DNA of 37,521 bases from SIG480 sp045595365 (GCA_045595365.1 JAZOAI010000041.1:1-37521); one strand, 5' to 3'; shown: positions 22,836 through 31,970, counted from the stretch's first letter. A program made the numbers and translations. Notes: generated from the letters alone by a model not told the origin.

Positions 22836-23951
22836 ATGGAAAATAAAACAATTGAACAACTCAATAAGCTTTTGTGCACAGGTTGCGGGCTTTGCTCTTC
22901 AAAATGCCCGAAGGGCTGTATATCCATGCCCGAAAACAAAGAGGGCTTCCGCTTTCCGAAGATTGATAAATCTGTTTGCATAAATTGCGGAATTTGCCTG
23001 AAGATATGTCCGGCAACAGAAGCATCGGATACGCTTTATCACAAATCCCCCCGAAGCTATTTTGCGGCGATTTCCGAAGACAAGGAAACCCTTATCAAAA
23101 GCTCATCCGGTGGAGTTTTTGCTGTGCTTGCAAAACACATCCTTACGCTCGGTGGATATGTTTGCGGTTGTGTTTATGACCGCAATATGGAGCCAACCCA
23201 CATTATAACGAACAAAGATGAAGACATTGAAAAAATGTTTGGTTCAAAATACGTTCAGAGCCGCACAGAGCATTGTTTTCCTGAAATACTGAAGCTTTTA
23301 AACTCAGCCAAAACAGTTATGTTCACAGGAACTGCATGCCAGATTTCGGCACTTCTGCTTTTTCTTGGGAAGGACTTCCCGAATTTACTCTGCGTTGAAA
23401 TCCTTTGCCACGGTGTTCCGTCTCCCGGTTTCTTTAGGGTTTATAAAAATCACCTTGAGAAAAAACTCCGCGGAAAAGTTACAGATATCAGGTTTCGCGA
23501 CAAGCTGCGAGACGGCTGGGGTTCCGAGCACCGCACCTGCATCATTTATGAAAAGAACGGGAAAGTTTGCGAGCACCGTCCCATTCTCCCTGCATATTTC
23601 AGTGCGTTCTTCTACGGACTTAACCTGCGCGAATCCTGCTACGGATGCAAATTTGCAACGAGCGAGCGCGTTGCTGACCTAACAATCGGCGACTTCTGGG
23701 GTTCGTGGGCAAAATACGGCAAACGGTTTGATGAAGGAATCTCCGTTGTCGGCATAAACTCCGAAAAGGGTCAGTCTCTTTGCCTGGAAATTTCCAAAGC
23801 TTTTGATTTTTATGACTTTCTCACAGAAGCCGAGGCTATCAAATCAAACGACAACTTCACGCACCCAATTCCCCGTCCTCGCGAGAGATCCTCTTTTTAT
23901 AACGGCATTTTTGAAAAGGGTATCGCGGAATGTGGAAGAAGGCATACCTGA
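22836..23951 (+). CDS. F420 hydrogenase/dehydrogenase beta-like Fe-S protein
   Basis: The 371-residue protein begins with two ferredoxin motifs (LLCTGCGLCSSKCPKGC and CINCGICLKICPA), enough for two [4Fe-4S] clusters. The FrhB-like domain follows (SSGGVFAVLAKHIL, MFTGTACQISAL, VEILCHGVPSPG) and a third cysteine set ESCYGCKFA. The domain is shared with coenzyme F420 enzymes, but in Firmicutes it is common in polysaccharide loci without other F420 genes, so a flavin-linked redox step on a sugar or cofactor is more likely. Its reaction is unknown. It may share transcript and partners with the polysaccharide pyruvyltransferase-type loci, but no such gene is present here. Confidence 0.88.
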   Translation: MENKTIEQLNKLLCTGCGLCSSKCPKGCISMPENKEGFRFPKIDKSVCINCGICLKICPATEASDTLYHKSPRSYFAAISEDKETLIKSSSGGVFAVLAKHILTLGGYVCGCVYDRNMEPTHIITNKDEDIEKMFGSKYVQSRTEHCFPEILKLLNSAKTVMFTGTACQISALLLFLGKDFPNLLCVEILCHGVPSPGFFRVYKNHLEKKLRGKVTDIRFRDKLRDGWGSEHRTCIIYEKNGKVCEHRPILPAYFSAFFYGLNLRESCYGCKFATSERVADLTIGDFWGSWAKYGKRFDEGISVVGINSEKGQSLCLEISKAFDFYDFLTEAEAIKSNDNFTHPIPRPRERSSFYNGIFEKGIAECGRRHT

Positions 23952-24070
23952 CAAGAACATACCGGAAGAAAACTCTTGCTTCGGTATACGGTGCGCTTAT
24001 ACCTGCAAAAATGCGTTTTTTTATTCAAACAAAAAAATCCGCTCTCATGCGAGTCTTTGCGAAACATTAA
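23930..24070 (+). CDS. 46-aa basic small ORF in the polysaccharide operon
   Basis: An ATG at 23930, preceded by AAAAGGG, overlaps the Fe-S gene by 22 bases and opens a 46-residue frame ending 18 bases before the polymerase gene. The product is strongly basic (MWKKAYLTRTYRKKTLASVY and many Lys/Arg later) and could form an amphipathic helix. It fills almost the whole gap. No family recognised; it might equally be a frameshifted tail of the preceding protein. Confidence 0.35.
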   Translation: MWKKAYLTRTYRKKTLASVYGALIPAKMRFFIQTKKSALMRVFAKH

Positions 24071-24088
24071 CAAAAGGAGGCAAAACAA

Positions 24089-25315
24089 ATGAATCGCGAT
24101 ATTTCCGAAGAATCAAAAAGCAGAAAACTCACGTTCACCTCTTTTGCCATTCTTGTCTCCTTATTTTTTGCTGCAACTAATTTTCTGAATGTGTATTATT
24201 TCTTCTTGTTTTTTGCCTTTTGTACTTTCCTTTTTACTCCCGGCAGAAAACTGAAGTTTGACCTTTCGTTTTTTGCATTGTGCCTTTTTTCAGTCTCTAA
24301 AATGGTTTTCGACCCTGCGAGCGACAGCGTATTTAATGTTCTTGTATGCTTTATCTTCCCGGTTTCTTACTTTATCGGATACTGCTTTTGGGGAAACAAT
24401 GACCCCATCGATGAACATATCAGATACACGCACGGCATCATATACATTTTTGCCGCAGGGACCTTATGCCATTTTCTTCTGAATATGCTTATAAACGCAG
24501 GCGCATCAGACATAGGCCGAGATACTATAGACTTCTGGACCAGAAATGTTATGAGCGCTACGGGACAGGCATCGCTTGCGTGTTTCTCTATCGCCGTTGT
24601 TTCTGCCTTTTTCTTTTCAAACTGCGGAAAGTGTAAAAAGTTAATCGCGATTTTGGTATCGGCTCTTATAGTTGCATACAACTTCATTCTTGCCGGGCGA
24701 ACAATCTTCGCTCTTTTGCTGATAGCTCTTGCCTTCGCTTTCTTTTTCAGAGCGCGGGTATATAAGAAGAAAATCTTAAAATCACTGTTTATTATTCTTT
24801 TGGTTGTTATCCTCATGTTCTTCGCTTACAGCCGTGACATCTTCGGAATCAGAACAGCCTTTGAGTCTTCAAACTTCTACAATCGCTTTAACGGCGAATA
24901 CTCGCAGGAGCTTGACGATGACCACCGCCTTGAATATAAGCTCTATTACATAAAACATATGGCAGACCATCCTCTTGGCGGCGGAAAAACAAGAGCTCAA
25001 TTGGGGCATAGTGCCCACGACCTTTATCTTGACCTCTACGACGAAGCAGGTATTTTTGCTTTTCTCGGTGTTGTTATATATATCCTCGCATCTCTCCGAA
25101 GATGGTTCAGGTTCGCAAAGTTCAAGGAACTTTCCTTTGAAACAAGGCTTCTTGTTTCCTGTGTTTACCTTGCCATAAACATACAATTTTGGCTCGAACC
25201 CATTACGCGAGGCATGCCATGGCTTTTGGCATATTACTGCCTGACAGACGGCTTAGTTTCATCTCTTCTTCACAAAATTGAAATCGAGAAAAGCTTGGGA
25301 AGGAACAAAATATGA
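24089..25315 (+). CDS. Wzy-like O-antigen/capsule polymerase
   Basis: The 408-residue protein is largely hydrophobic, with about ten predicted membrane helices. A large extracellular loop near residues 255-330 holds the EYKLYYIKHMADHPLGGG and SAHDLYLDLYDEAGIFAFLG segments, which correspond to the HNxxLxxxxxxGxxG signature of O-antigen polymerase/ligase (Wzy_C) proteins. Such enzymes join lipid-linked repeat units outside the membrane. Sequence similarity in this family is low, so topology plus the motif and operon context carry the call. The start follows AAAGGAGG. The next gene overlaps by ATGA. Confidence 0.82.
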   Translation: MNRDISEESKSRKLTFTSFAILVSLFFAATNFLNVYYFFLFFAFCTFLFTPGRKLKFDLSFFALCLFSVSKMVFDPASDSVFNVLVCFIFPVSYFIGYCFWGNNDPIDEHIRYTHGIIYIFAAGTLCHFLLNMLINAGASDIGRDTIDFWTRNVMSATGQASLACFSIAVVSAFFFSNCGKCKKLIAILVSALIVAYNFILAGRTIFALLLIALAFAFFFRARVYKKKILKSLFIILLVVILMFFAYSRDIFGIRTAFESSNFYNRFNGEYSQELDDDHRLEYKLYYIKHMADHPLGGGKTRAQLGHSAHDLYLDLYDEAGIFAFLGVVIYILASLRRWFRFAKFKELSFETRLLVSCVYLAINIQFWLEPITRGMPWLLAYYCLTDGLVSSLLHKIEIEKSLGRNKI

Positions 25316-26526
25316 AAGTTGCTCAGATTAATATGACTCCTGTCGGCAGTACGGGTAAAATCATGCGGCAGATTACTATTACGGCGCGAGAAACCGGAAT
25401 TGAAGCACATTCGTTTACTGCCGAAATCTTTTCTGTCCACGAAAGAGCTCCGCGCCTTGATGAGGAAAACCTTCATTATTTCGGTTCGTTCTTTGAAAAC
25501 ATGCTGCATAGTTATCTCGGAAAGCTTCTGGGACTCAACGGATACTTTTCATATTTCGGAACTCTCGGACTTATCAGAAAACTCAAAAAAATATCACCCG
25601 ATATTGTCCACCTCCACAATCTCCATAATTTCTGCATCAATCTTCCCTTGCTTTTCAGATATCTCAAAAAAAGCGGTATAAATGTCATCTGGACGCTTCA
25701 TGATTGCTGGGCGTTCACTGGCCACTGCCCTCATTTTGATATGTTTGGCTGCGACAGATGGAAAACAGGTTGTTTTAAGTGCGGTCAGCTTCGCGGTTAT
25801 CCCAAAAGCTACCTTGATACATCAAAGATGATATATAATGCAAAGAAGAAAATGTTCACCTCTCTCAAAAACCTCACCCTGGTCACTCCGTCAGAGTGGC
25901 TTGCAGAGCTTGTTCGCGAATCTTTTCTTAAAAACTTTCCTGTAAAGGTTATAAACAACGGCATTGATTTATCTGTCTTTAAACCGACTGAAAGTGACTT
26001 TCGGGAGAAACACGGCTTGGAGAACAAAAAGCTCGTTCTCGCAGTTTCCTTCGGTTGGGGTGCGAGAAAAGGCCTGGATGTTCTTCTTGAGCTTGCCGCC
26101 CGCTTGCCGAAAAATTATGCACTTGTGCTCGTCGGCACAAATGATGCCCTTGACAAAGCTCTCCCCGATAATGTTCTGTCCATACACAGAACAAACAACC
26201 AGGCAGAGCTTGCGGAAATTTATTCCGCGGCTGACGTTTTTGTGAACGCTACAAGGGAAGAGACACTCGGTCTTGTCAACATTGAAGCTCTCGCCTGCGG
26301 CACGCCGGTCATCACTTTCAGAACCGGAGGAAGCCCAGAGTGCATAGATCCCTCCTGCGGTAGTGTTGTTGAGAAGAACGATATCGATGCTATGGAAAAA
26401 GAGATAATCAGAATTTGCGAAGAAACGCCCTACAGCAAAGAGGCGTGCCTGCGAAGAGCCGAACACTTTAAAATTCAAGAAAGATTTGATGAGTACATTG
26501 GTCTTTATCTGGAGTTGATTAAATAA
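25312..26526 (+). CDS. GT4 glycosyltransferase, WcaC-like
   Basis: The 404-residue protein begins VAQINMTPVGSTGKIMRQ and has HDCWAFTGHCPHFDMFGCDRW, an N-terminal Cys/His-rich segment typical of colanic-acid WcaC-like transferases, plus CFKCGQLRGYPKS. The C-terminal GT-B domain holds VINNGIDLSVFKP, VSFGWGARKGLDVLLEL and the ETLGLVNIEALACGTPVI donor-site motif. Length is normal. It overlaps the polymerase gene by four bases and the next gene by one. The transferred sugar is unknown. Confidence 0.9.
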   Translation: MKVAQINMTPVGSTGKIMRQITITARETGIEAHSFTAEIFSVHERAPRLDEENLHYFGSFFENMLHSYLGKLLGLNGYFSYFGTLGLIRKLKKISPDIVHLHNLHNFCINLPLLFRYLKKSGINVIWTLHDCWAFTGHCPHFDMFGCDRWKTGCFKCGQLRGYPKSYLDTSKMIYNAKKKMFTSLKNLTLVTPSEWLAELVRESFLKNFPVKVINNGIDLSVFKPTESDFREKHGLENKKLVLAVSFGWGARKGLDVLLELAARLPKNYALVLVGTNDALDKALPDNVLSIHRTNNQAELAEIYSAADVFVNATREETLGLVNIEALACGTPVITFRTGGSPECIDPSCGSVVEKNDIDAMEKEIIRICEETPYSKEACLRRAEHFKIQERFDEYIGLYLELIK

Positions 26527-27686
26527 TGACAATTGCTTTTGTTTCAAATTATTATAACCACCATCAGAAAGAGCTTGCGCGTGAGCTCTACGAGCAGACA
26601 GACGGAAACTATACCTTTATTTCAACAAGCAAAATCGGCGAGGAACGCTTAAAGCTCGGCTGGGGCGAAAAGGATACACCCGAATATGTAAAATATACAT
26701 ACACGAGCAAAGAGTCGCTTGCAGAATGCCAAAAAATCATAGATGAAGCTGATGTTGTTCTCTACGGCAGCGCGCCGTATTCACTCATTAAAAATCGCCT
26801 GAAGAAAGGCAAACTTACCTTCAAATACTCCGAACGTGTTTATAAAAAAGGCGTACCCTACCATAAGTTGCCGTGGCATTTTGCCATAAATTTTTCAAAA
26901 TATATTCGTTATAAAAGCTTATATCTTCTCGCTGCAAGTGCCTATACAGCAGCGGATTATGCAAAGACTTTCACATTCTTAAACAGAGTATATAAGTGGG
27001 GCTATTTCACGGAGCTGAAAAAATATGAAAATATCGATGCCCTCATTGAAAACAAAAAGTGCAACTCCCTTCTCTGGTGCTCAAGATTTATAAATTGGAA
27101 ACATCCTGAGCTTCCTGTTAAACTCGCAAAGAAGCTCCGCGATGACGGATACGATTTCCACCTTAACATGATAGGTAATGGCGAGATGTTTGACTCTATT
27201 CAAAATATGATTGACGAAAACAATCTTTCCGACTATGTTTCTCTCCTCGGTGCTATGAAACCCGAAGAAGTCAGGGCACACATGGAAGAAAGCGAAATCT
27301 TTCTCTTTACATCAGACAAAGGAGAAGGGTGGGGTGCCGTTCTCAACGAGTGCATGAACTCCACCTGCGTTCCCGTTGCAAGCCACGCGATAGGCTCTGT
27401 CCCCTTTTTAATTGACCATATGAAAAACGGACTTGTTTATGAAGACGGCAACATTGACGACCTTTATAAGAAGGTAGTGGCTTTGCTTGACGACAAGGCT
27501 TTTCGCGCAAAGCTCTCAAAAGAGGCCTATTCAACAATGGCAAACGAATGGAATGCGAAAAATGCAGCAAAAAAGCTTATCGGTCTTTCCGAAATTCTTT
27601 TCAAAAACATCGACAAAGCTTCTTTTCCTTATACCGATGGGGTATGCAGCAAGGCCTCGGTGCTTCGCGACAAATATATGAACTAG
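26526..27686 (+). CDS. GT4/GT1-like glycosyltransferase
   Basis: This 386-residue protein starts with FVSNYYNHHQKELARELY, an N-terminal domain seen in capsule GT4 proteins. The C-terminal donor domain begins near LLWCSRFINWKHPELPVKLA and includes MIGNGEMFDSIQNMI and SDKGEGWGAVLNECMNS. The E-x7-E motif is present as EGWGAVLNE. Its ATG shares a base with the previous stop (TAATG), so translation is coupled. Substrate unknown. Confidence 0.87.
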   Translation: MTIAFVSNYYNHHQKELARELYEQTDGNYTFISTSKIGEERLKLGWGEKDTPEYVKYTYTSKESLAECQKIIDEADVVLYGSAPYSLIKNRLKKGKLTFKYSERVYKKGVPYHKLPWHFAINFSKYIRYKSLYLLAASAYTAADYAKTFTFLNRVYKWGYFTELKKYENIDALIENKKCNSLLWCSRFINWKHPELPVKLAKKLRDDGYDFHLNMIGNGEMFDSIQNMIDENNLSDYVSLLGAMKPEEVRAHMEESEIFLFTSDKGEGWGAVLNECMNSTCVPVASHAIGSVPFLIDHMKNGLVYEDGNIDDLYKKVVALLDDKAFRAKLSKEAYSTMANEWNAKNAAKKLIGLSEILFKNIDKASFPYTDGVCSKASVLRDKYMN

Positions 27687-27702
27687 AAGGAAAATAAATA
27701 CA

Positions 27703-29127
27703 ATGGATAATTCAACAAAAAAACTTCTTAACGGTTCCATGGTTTATTTTGTGGGGAATGCCCTTACACAGTTAATGAGCCTACTGTTGCTTAGATTCGT
27801 AACCGGCAATATCTCTTCTGCCGATTACGGAACCTATAATCTTGTTGTAACCATAGGAAACCTGATAATCCCATTTCTGACCCTTCAAATCTCTGATGCT
27901 TTGTTCAAATTCGTATTAAGGGCAAAAGATGCTGACGAAAAAAAGTGTTATTTCTCGACCACTTTTGCCGTTATTGCAGGGAGCCTTCTTGTCACGATAT
28001 TGGGCGTTTTCGTGATAAATTATTTTTTCACACCCCTGCCCCACCCCATCCTTATAACTCTGTATCTGATTTTCAATAACCTCCAAACACTTTACCACAG
28101 AATAGCCAGAAGCCTTGGTCGCAACAAAGTTTATGTTGTTGTAAATCTTGTGAAAACTGCGCTCTTTCTGATACTGGAAATAGTCTTTATATATGTATTC
28201 CATCTTGGAATTGAGACTCTGTTCCTTTCCACAATTATTTCAATTGCCTTCTCTTTGTTAGTTTGCGAAATGAAAATCCGCTCTCTGTCTCTTTTTGATC
28301 CGAAATCCATAAAAAGAGACGCAACAAGGAACATGTTAAAATATTCAGCACCACTCATTCCCAACACAGTTTTCTGGTGGCTTACTTCTTCCGTCAATAC
28401 ACTTATAGTTTCCACAAAACTTGGCCTTGATATAAATGGAATATATACCGTATCAAACAAGTTTTCCCATGTTCTCACTATGGTTACAAGTGTTTTTATA
28501 ATGTCCTGGCAGGAGTCTGCAATATCGGAATACGGAACCGATAAATTCAAGAGCTTCTTCACCAAAACGTTTAATATGTACTTTGTCCTTGTTTTCTCTG
28601 CAATTGCCGTTCTCGTTTCTTTCATGAACCTCGTTTTCCCTCTTATGATCGACGAGAGCTACCACGCATCCATCCAGTATGCACCTTTTCTTCTTGTTGT
28701 TTCCGGGTTGTCAACTCTCTCGGGCTTCCTCGCACAAATCTTCTGCGCACAGGGAAAAACGCACAGAAGCATGTCAACAACTGCCATAGGTCTGTTATTT
28801 AATGTTTCCATAGTTTTCTCTTTAGTGGATAAAATAGGACTTTGGGCGGCAGTTCTCGGTTCTTTCTCTGCAGATTTTGTAATGGCTGTTTTAAGATATT
28901 TTATGCTGAGAAAGGAATTTGCAAAAGGCAAATCATATTTTAAGTATGCCATCGTCGTATTTTTGTTGTGTGTAAGTATTACCTTGTATCTCAATGCCGG
29001 AACAATATATAACGCAATCTGGTTTTTCGTTGTCGCTATATCCGCCGTTATTCTGAACTTCCAGCTTGTTAAAGACCTTCTTGCGGTATTGTTTGAAAAG
29101 ACGCGATTTATAAGGGAGAAGAAATGA
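27703..29127 (+). CDS. Wzx-type polysaccharide flippase (MOP superfamily)
   Basis: The 474-residue protein has about 14 hydrophobic helices spread over its length. It has the N-terminal pattern LLNGSMVYFVGNALTQLMSL and RFVTGNISSADYGTYNLV, typical of the polysaccharide transporter branch, where a helix-1 stretch precedes LSxxDYGxYN. Wzx flips undecaprenyl-linked repeat units to the outer leaflet. It is the only flippase in the cluster and pairs with the Wzy-like polymerase. The stop overlaps the next start by ATGA. Confidence 0.9.
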   Translation: MDNSTKKLLNGSMVYFVGNALTQLMSLLLLRFVTGNISSADYGTYNLVVTIGNLIIPFLTLQISDALFKFVLRAKDADEKKCYFSTTFAVIAGSLLVTILGVFVINYFFTPLPHPILITLYLIFNNLQTLYHRIARSLGRNKVYVVVNLVKTALFLILEIVFIYVFHLGIETLFLSTIISIAFSLLVCEMKIRSLSLFDPKSIKRDATRNMLKYSAPLIPNTVFWWLTSSVNTLIVSTKLGLDINGIYTVSNKFSHVLTMVTSVFIMSWQESAISEYGTDKFKSFFTKTFNMYFVLVFSAIAVLVSFMNLVFPLMIDESYHASIQYAPFLLVVSGLSTLSGFLAQIFCAQGKTHRSMSTTAIGLLFNVSIVFSLVDKIGLWAAVLGSFSADFVMAVLRYFMLRKEFAKGKSYFKYAIVVFLLCVSITLYLNAGTIYNAIWFFVVAISAVILNFQLVKDLLAVLFEKTRFIREKK

Positions 29128-30194
29128 AAAATCTATTTATAATGCACACTCAGTATAACCTGATTCTTTCTGCTGCTACCCTGTTGAATAGTACGAATGA
29201 TGAAAACACCCTTATCCTATATTCTGAATTTATGGTAACAGACGAAATTCGCACATCTCTTTCATCCGTTTTTGATGAAGTTATTATCATCCGGGATAAT
29301 TTTGAGCCCTTAAAAAAGCCCATTGAAGAAACTAAATATATCAGAAACTGTCTTAAGAAAGTAAAATCAATAAGAAACAAGCCCTTTGATTGTGTTTATA
29401 TGTCACAGGAAAGAATTTTTGACAGAATTCTTCTTGCGCGGGCAAAAAAAATAAACCCTTCTCTTAAGTGCTACAACATCGAAGAAGACGCCTATTATTC
29501 AATTAATGAAAAGCTGAATGCTGATGATTACGTCCACCCCGACAACTTCCGCAGAAAGCGCAGAAGATTTCTTATGAGACTTCTCCTCGCCGGGCATCCT
29601 TATAACTATAACGAAGCGGGCTATTGTTATGGGATGAGCGATGAATATGACGGAGCATATCTTCTCTTTCCTCATCTCGCAAGACGCGAGCTCCGCGGTA
29701 AGGAACTCATCGAAATAACGAACGAAGAGCTTCTTTACGGAATAAATGCACTCTATCTCAACCAAAAATGCGAGTATCCCTCATCTGAAAGATATCTCCT
29801 GATGTTCTTCGACTTGATAGAACGATACAAGAATCCTGAGCTTGTTATAAGCTCTGCAAAAAAGATCATTGAGCTTTACCAAAAGAACGGTTTTTCAGTC
29901 CTTATGAAATATCACCCACGCGAAACACAGAAAATCACGGAGTTAAACTCCGTTTTCGAGCTTGATAAGTTGATTCCCGCAGAGAAGGTTTTGTATGACC
30001 TTTACGGGAAAGATGTCATCGTCTGGGGAAATTCCACGACCGCCTGTGTTGTCGCCGCAAAGCTTGGATTTTCGGTTTTTTCTGTTGCAAAATTTGAAAA
30101 CCCCGAAAACCCCAGGTTGCACAGTGTTTTTTCTGATATGGGAATTAACTGCATCGAAAACGAAAATGATATATTAACTTTTAAGGAGGAGTAA
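29124..30194 (+). CDS. Polysialyltransferase-like glycosyltransferase
   Basis: The 356-residue protein begins KNLFIMHTQYNLILSAATLL, as in the polysialyltransferase and GT52-like families. It carries EEDAYYS (D/E-D/E motif), KYHPRE (the HP motif that contacts CMP) and GNSTTACVVA (the S/T pair), the order expected for bacterial sialyltransferases of GT-B fold. It lies two bases before a CMP-sugar synthetase-like gene, which strengthens the case for a CMP-linked donor. The donor could be a sialic-acid-like nonulosonate or another CMP-sugar. No synthase for any such sugar is in the window. Confidence 0.7.
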   Translation: MKNLFIMHTQYNLILSAATLLNSTNDENTLILYSEFMVTDEIRTSLSSVFDEVIIIRDNFEPLKKPIEETKYIRNCLKKVKSIRNKPFDCVYMSQERIFDRILLARAKKINPSLKCYNIEEDAYYSINEKLNADDYVHPDNFRRKRRRFLMRLLLAGHPYNYNEAGYCYGMSDEYDGAYLLFPHLARRELRGKELIEITNEELLYGINALYLNQKCEYPSSERYLLMFFDLIERYKNPELVISSAKKIIELYQKNGFSVLMKYHPRETQKITELNSVFELDKLIPAEKVLYDLYGKDVIVWGNSTTACVVAAKLGFSVFSVAKFENPENPRLHSVFSDMGINCIENENDILTFKEE

Positions 30195-30196
30195 AA

Positions 30197-30889
30197 ATGA
30201 GTATTACAGCTATCATCCCAGTAAGAGAAGGAAGCCGCAGACTCAAAAACAAAAATATCGCCCCGTTCGCAGGAACAAACCTTCTGATCAATAAAATCAA
30301 TCAGCTCAAACAGGTTCCCGAAATCACAAATATCGTGGTTTCTTCTGATTCTGATACTATGCTCAAAATGGCAGAGCTTCAAGGAGTGTCCACGCATAAA
30401 AGAGCTCCTGAATTTTGCGATGAAAAAACAAAAACCTTTGGAGAAGTAGTTGCTCACATTTGTGAAAGTGTTCCGGGGGACGACATAATCTGGGCAACTT
30501 GTACGGCTCCTCTCGTCTTCCCGAAGCATTATAATGAGGCAATAGAGCTTTATTACCAGGCACTAAAAGATGGGTTTGACTCTCTCGTTTCTATGGAAAA
30601 ATTCAAGCGCTATCTTTGGGACGATAACGGTCCCGTTAACTATGAGCTCGGAATAAAACACGTTCCTTCACAGCAGCTTCCCCCACTTTATTTCTGCACA
30701 GACGGAATCCTCATGGCTCCTCGCAAAAAAATGATTGAATGGAAGTATTTCCACGGAACCAACCCCTACCGCTACATTCTCGACAAGAGAACAAGCATTG
30801 ACATTGACGATGGTCTAGATCTCGCCTGTGCGAGAGCCTGGCTTGATATGGATGAAAGTGTTTCACAGATCGATCCGTATATTCTCTAA
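30197..30889 (+). CDS. CMP-sugar synthetase (acylneuraminate cytidylyltransferase family)
   Basis: The 230-residue protein has the nucleotide-binding start IIPVREGSRRLKNKNIAPF, the VVSSDSDTMLKMA strand-helix, RAPEFC, and C-terminal metal-binding SIDIDDGLDLACARAWL. These match the NeuA/PseF/KdsB-related cytidylyltransferases, but the first motif is REGS rather than the RGGS of classical NeuA, so the substrate may not be Neu5Ac. It activates a sugar acid as CMP-sugar, presumably for the transferase before it. It ends the long operon at the terminator 30943-30973. Confidence 0.85.
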   Translation: MSITAIIPVREGSRRLKNKNIAPFAGTNLLINKINQLKQVPEITNIVVSSDSDTMLKMAELQGVSTHKRAPEFCDEKTKTFGEVVAHICESVPGDDIIWATCTAPLVFPKHYNEAIELYYQALKDGFDSLVSMEKFKRYLWDDNGPVNYELGIKHVPSQQLPPLYFCTDGILMAPRKKMIEWKYFHGTNPYRYILDKRTSIDIDDGLDLACARAWLDMDESVSQIDPYIL

Positions 30890-30942
30890 TATGTTACAAC
30901 GCAAATAAAAGCCGACCTGAATAAATCTGAATAATAAAATTT

Positions 30943-30973
30943 AAGAGCTAACCGAACTTATCGGTTAGCTCTT
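30943..30973. terminator. Bidirectional terminator between the operon and nagB
   Basis: AAGAGCTAACCGA pairs with TCGGTTAGCTCTT around a 5-base loop. T-rich flanks are weak on the plus side and better on the minus side (AATTTTATTATT). Confidence 0.75.
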
Positions 30974-30991
30974 CTACTATAAATTTGTATC

Positions 30992-31777
30992 TTACTTCTC
31001 GTCTTTGTAGATTTCTTTAAAGTACTTGTATGTGTCAACCTTGAGTTCACCGCAAGCATCTTCATCGCATGCGACAATGCCGTTTTTGTGCAGCTGAAGC
31101 GCGCTGATTGTCCATGCATGGTCAACGCCGCCTTCAACACAGTGGCGAAGTGCGCGGGCCTTGTTGTGGCCGCTGATTAAAAGGAGAACCTTCTTAGAGT
31201 CGCAGACTGTGCCAACTCCAACTGAAAGAGCCGTCTTCGGGACCTTCGTCGGGTCGTTATCGAAGAAGCGTGAGTTTACGATGAGCGTATCCTGTGTCAA
31301 TGCGCGGACACCTGTGCGGGATGTGAGAGACGTGAACGGCTCGTTGAAGGCGATATGGCCGTCAACACCACTTCCGCCGAGGAAGAGGTCAATGCCGCCG
31401 TAGGATGCAATTTTGTCTTCATAGCGCTGGCACTCAGCTTCAAGGTCAGCTGCCATGCCGTTTAAGATGTTGATGTTTTCTGCCGGGATATCAATATGAT
31501 TAAAGAAGTTATCGTGCATAAAGTACCAGTAGCTCTGGTCATGCTCTCTGGGAAGCCCGACATACTCATCCATATTAAAGGTTACTACGTTCTTGAAGGA
31601 GACCTTGCCTGCCTTGTTCATTTCGATAAGTCTCTTATATACGCCAAGGGGAGATGAACCTGTCGGAAGGCCGAGAATGAACGGGCGGCTTTCCTTGTGG
31701 TTGTTGATTGCGTCAGCAATATGGTTTGCTGCCCATGCGCACATTTCGTCATAGTTGTTTTTGATAATGAGTTTCAT
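30992..31777 (-). CDS. nagB: Glucosamine-6-phosphate deaminase
   Basis: NagB converts glucosamine-6-phosphate to fructose-6-phosphate and ammonia. The 261-residue protein has GLPTGSSPLGVYKRL (phosphate loop), NMDEYVGL with the catalytic aspartate, and GGSGVDGHIAFNEP with the ring-opening histidine. The usual motif is GGIGxDGHIAFNEP, so GGSGV is a small variation. Length is typical. It stands alone and reversed between two sugar-polymer units, with its own strong promoter. It probably balances GlcN-6-P for UDP-GlcNAc supply or breaks down amino sugars; it need not belong to the capsule pathway. Confidence 0.93.
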   Translation of the reverse strand: MKLIIKNNYDEMCAWAANHIADAINNHKESRPFILGLPTGSSPLGVYKRLIEMNKAGKVSFKNVVTFNMDEYVGLPREHDQSYWYFMHDNFFNHIDIPAENINILNGMAADLEAECQRYEDKIASYGGIDLFLGGSGVDGHIAFNEPFTSLTSRTGVRALTQDTLIVNSRFFDNDPTKVPKTALSVGVGTVCDSKKVLLLISGHNKARALRHCVEGGVDHAWTISALQLHKNGIVACDEDACGELKVDTYKYFKEIYKDEK

Positions 31778-31835
31778 CTTTTCACACTCTCCGTTTCAAA
31801 ATTAGTAATTTGATTAATTAATCCTTATATAAGAT

Positions 31836-31864
31836 ATTATACAATTTTCAATTTTATTTGTCCA
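31836..31864 (-). promoter_or_regulatory. Promoter of nagB
   Basis: TGGACA (31864-31859) and TATAAT (31841-31836) are 17 bases apart on the minus strand. Confidence 0.75.
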
Positions 31865-31941
31865 GTTATTTTTCTTTACGTTATTCGAGCTTATTTTCGG
31901 CAATTTTAGTTGCGGAAATCATATAAATCTATACATATAAT

Positions 31942-31970
31942 TTGATTTATGCTATTTTTTGTGATATACT
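31942..31970 (+). promoter_or_regulatory. Promoter of fnlABC
   Basis: TTGATT (31942-31947) and an extended -10 with TATACT (31965-31970) are 17 bases apart. The TGTGATATACT box is the same as in the two RNA-module promoters. The leader to the start codon is about 65 bases. Nothing else is seen in the 31778-32041 gap. Confidence 0.7.
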
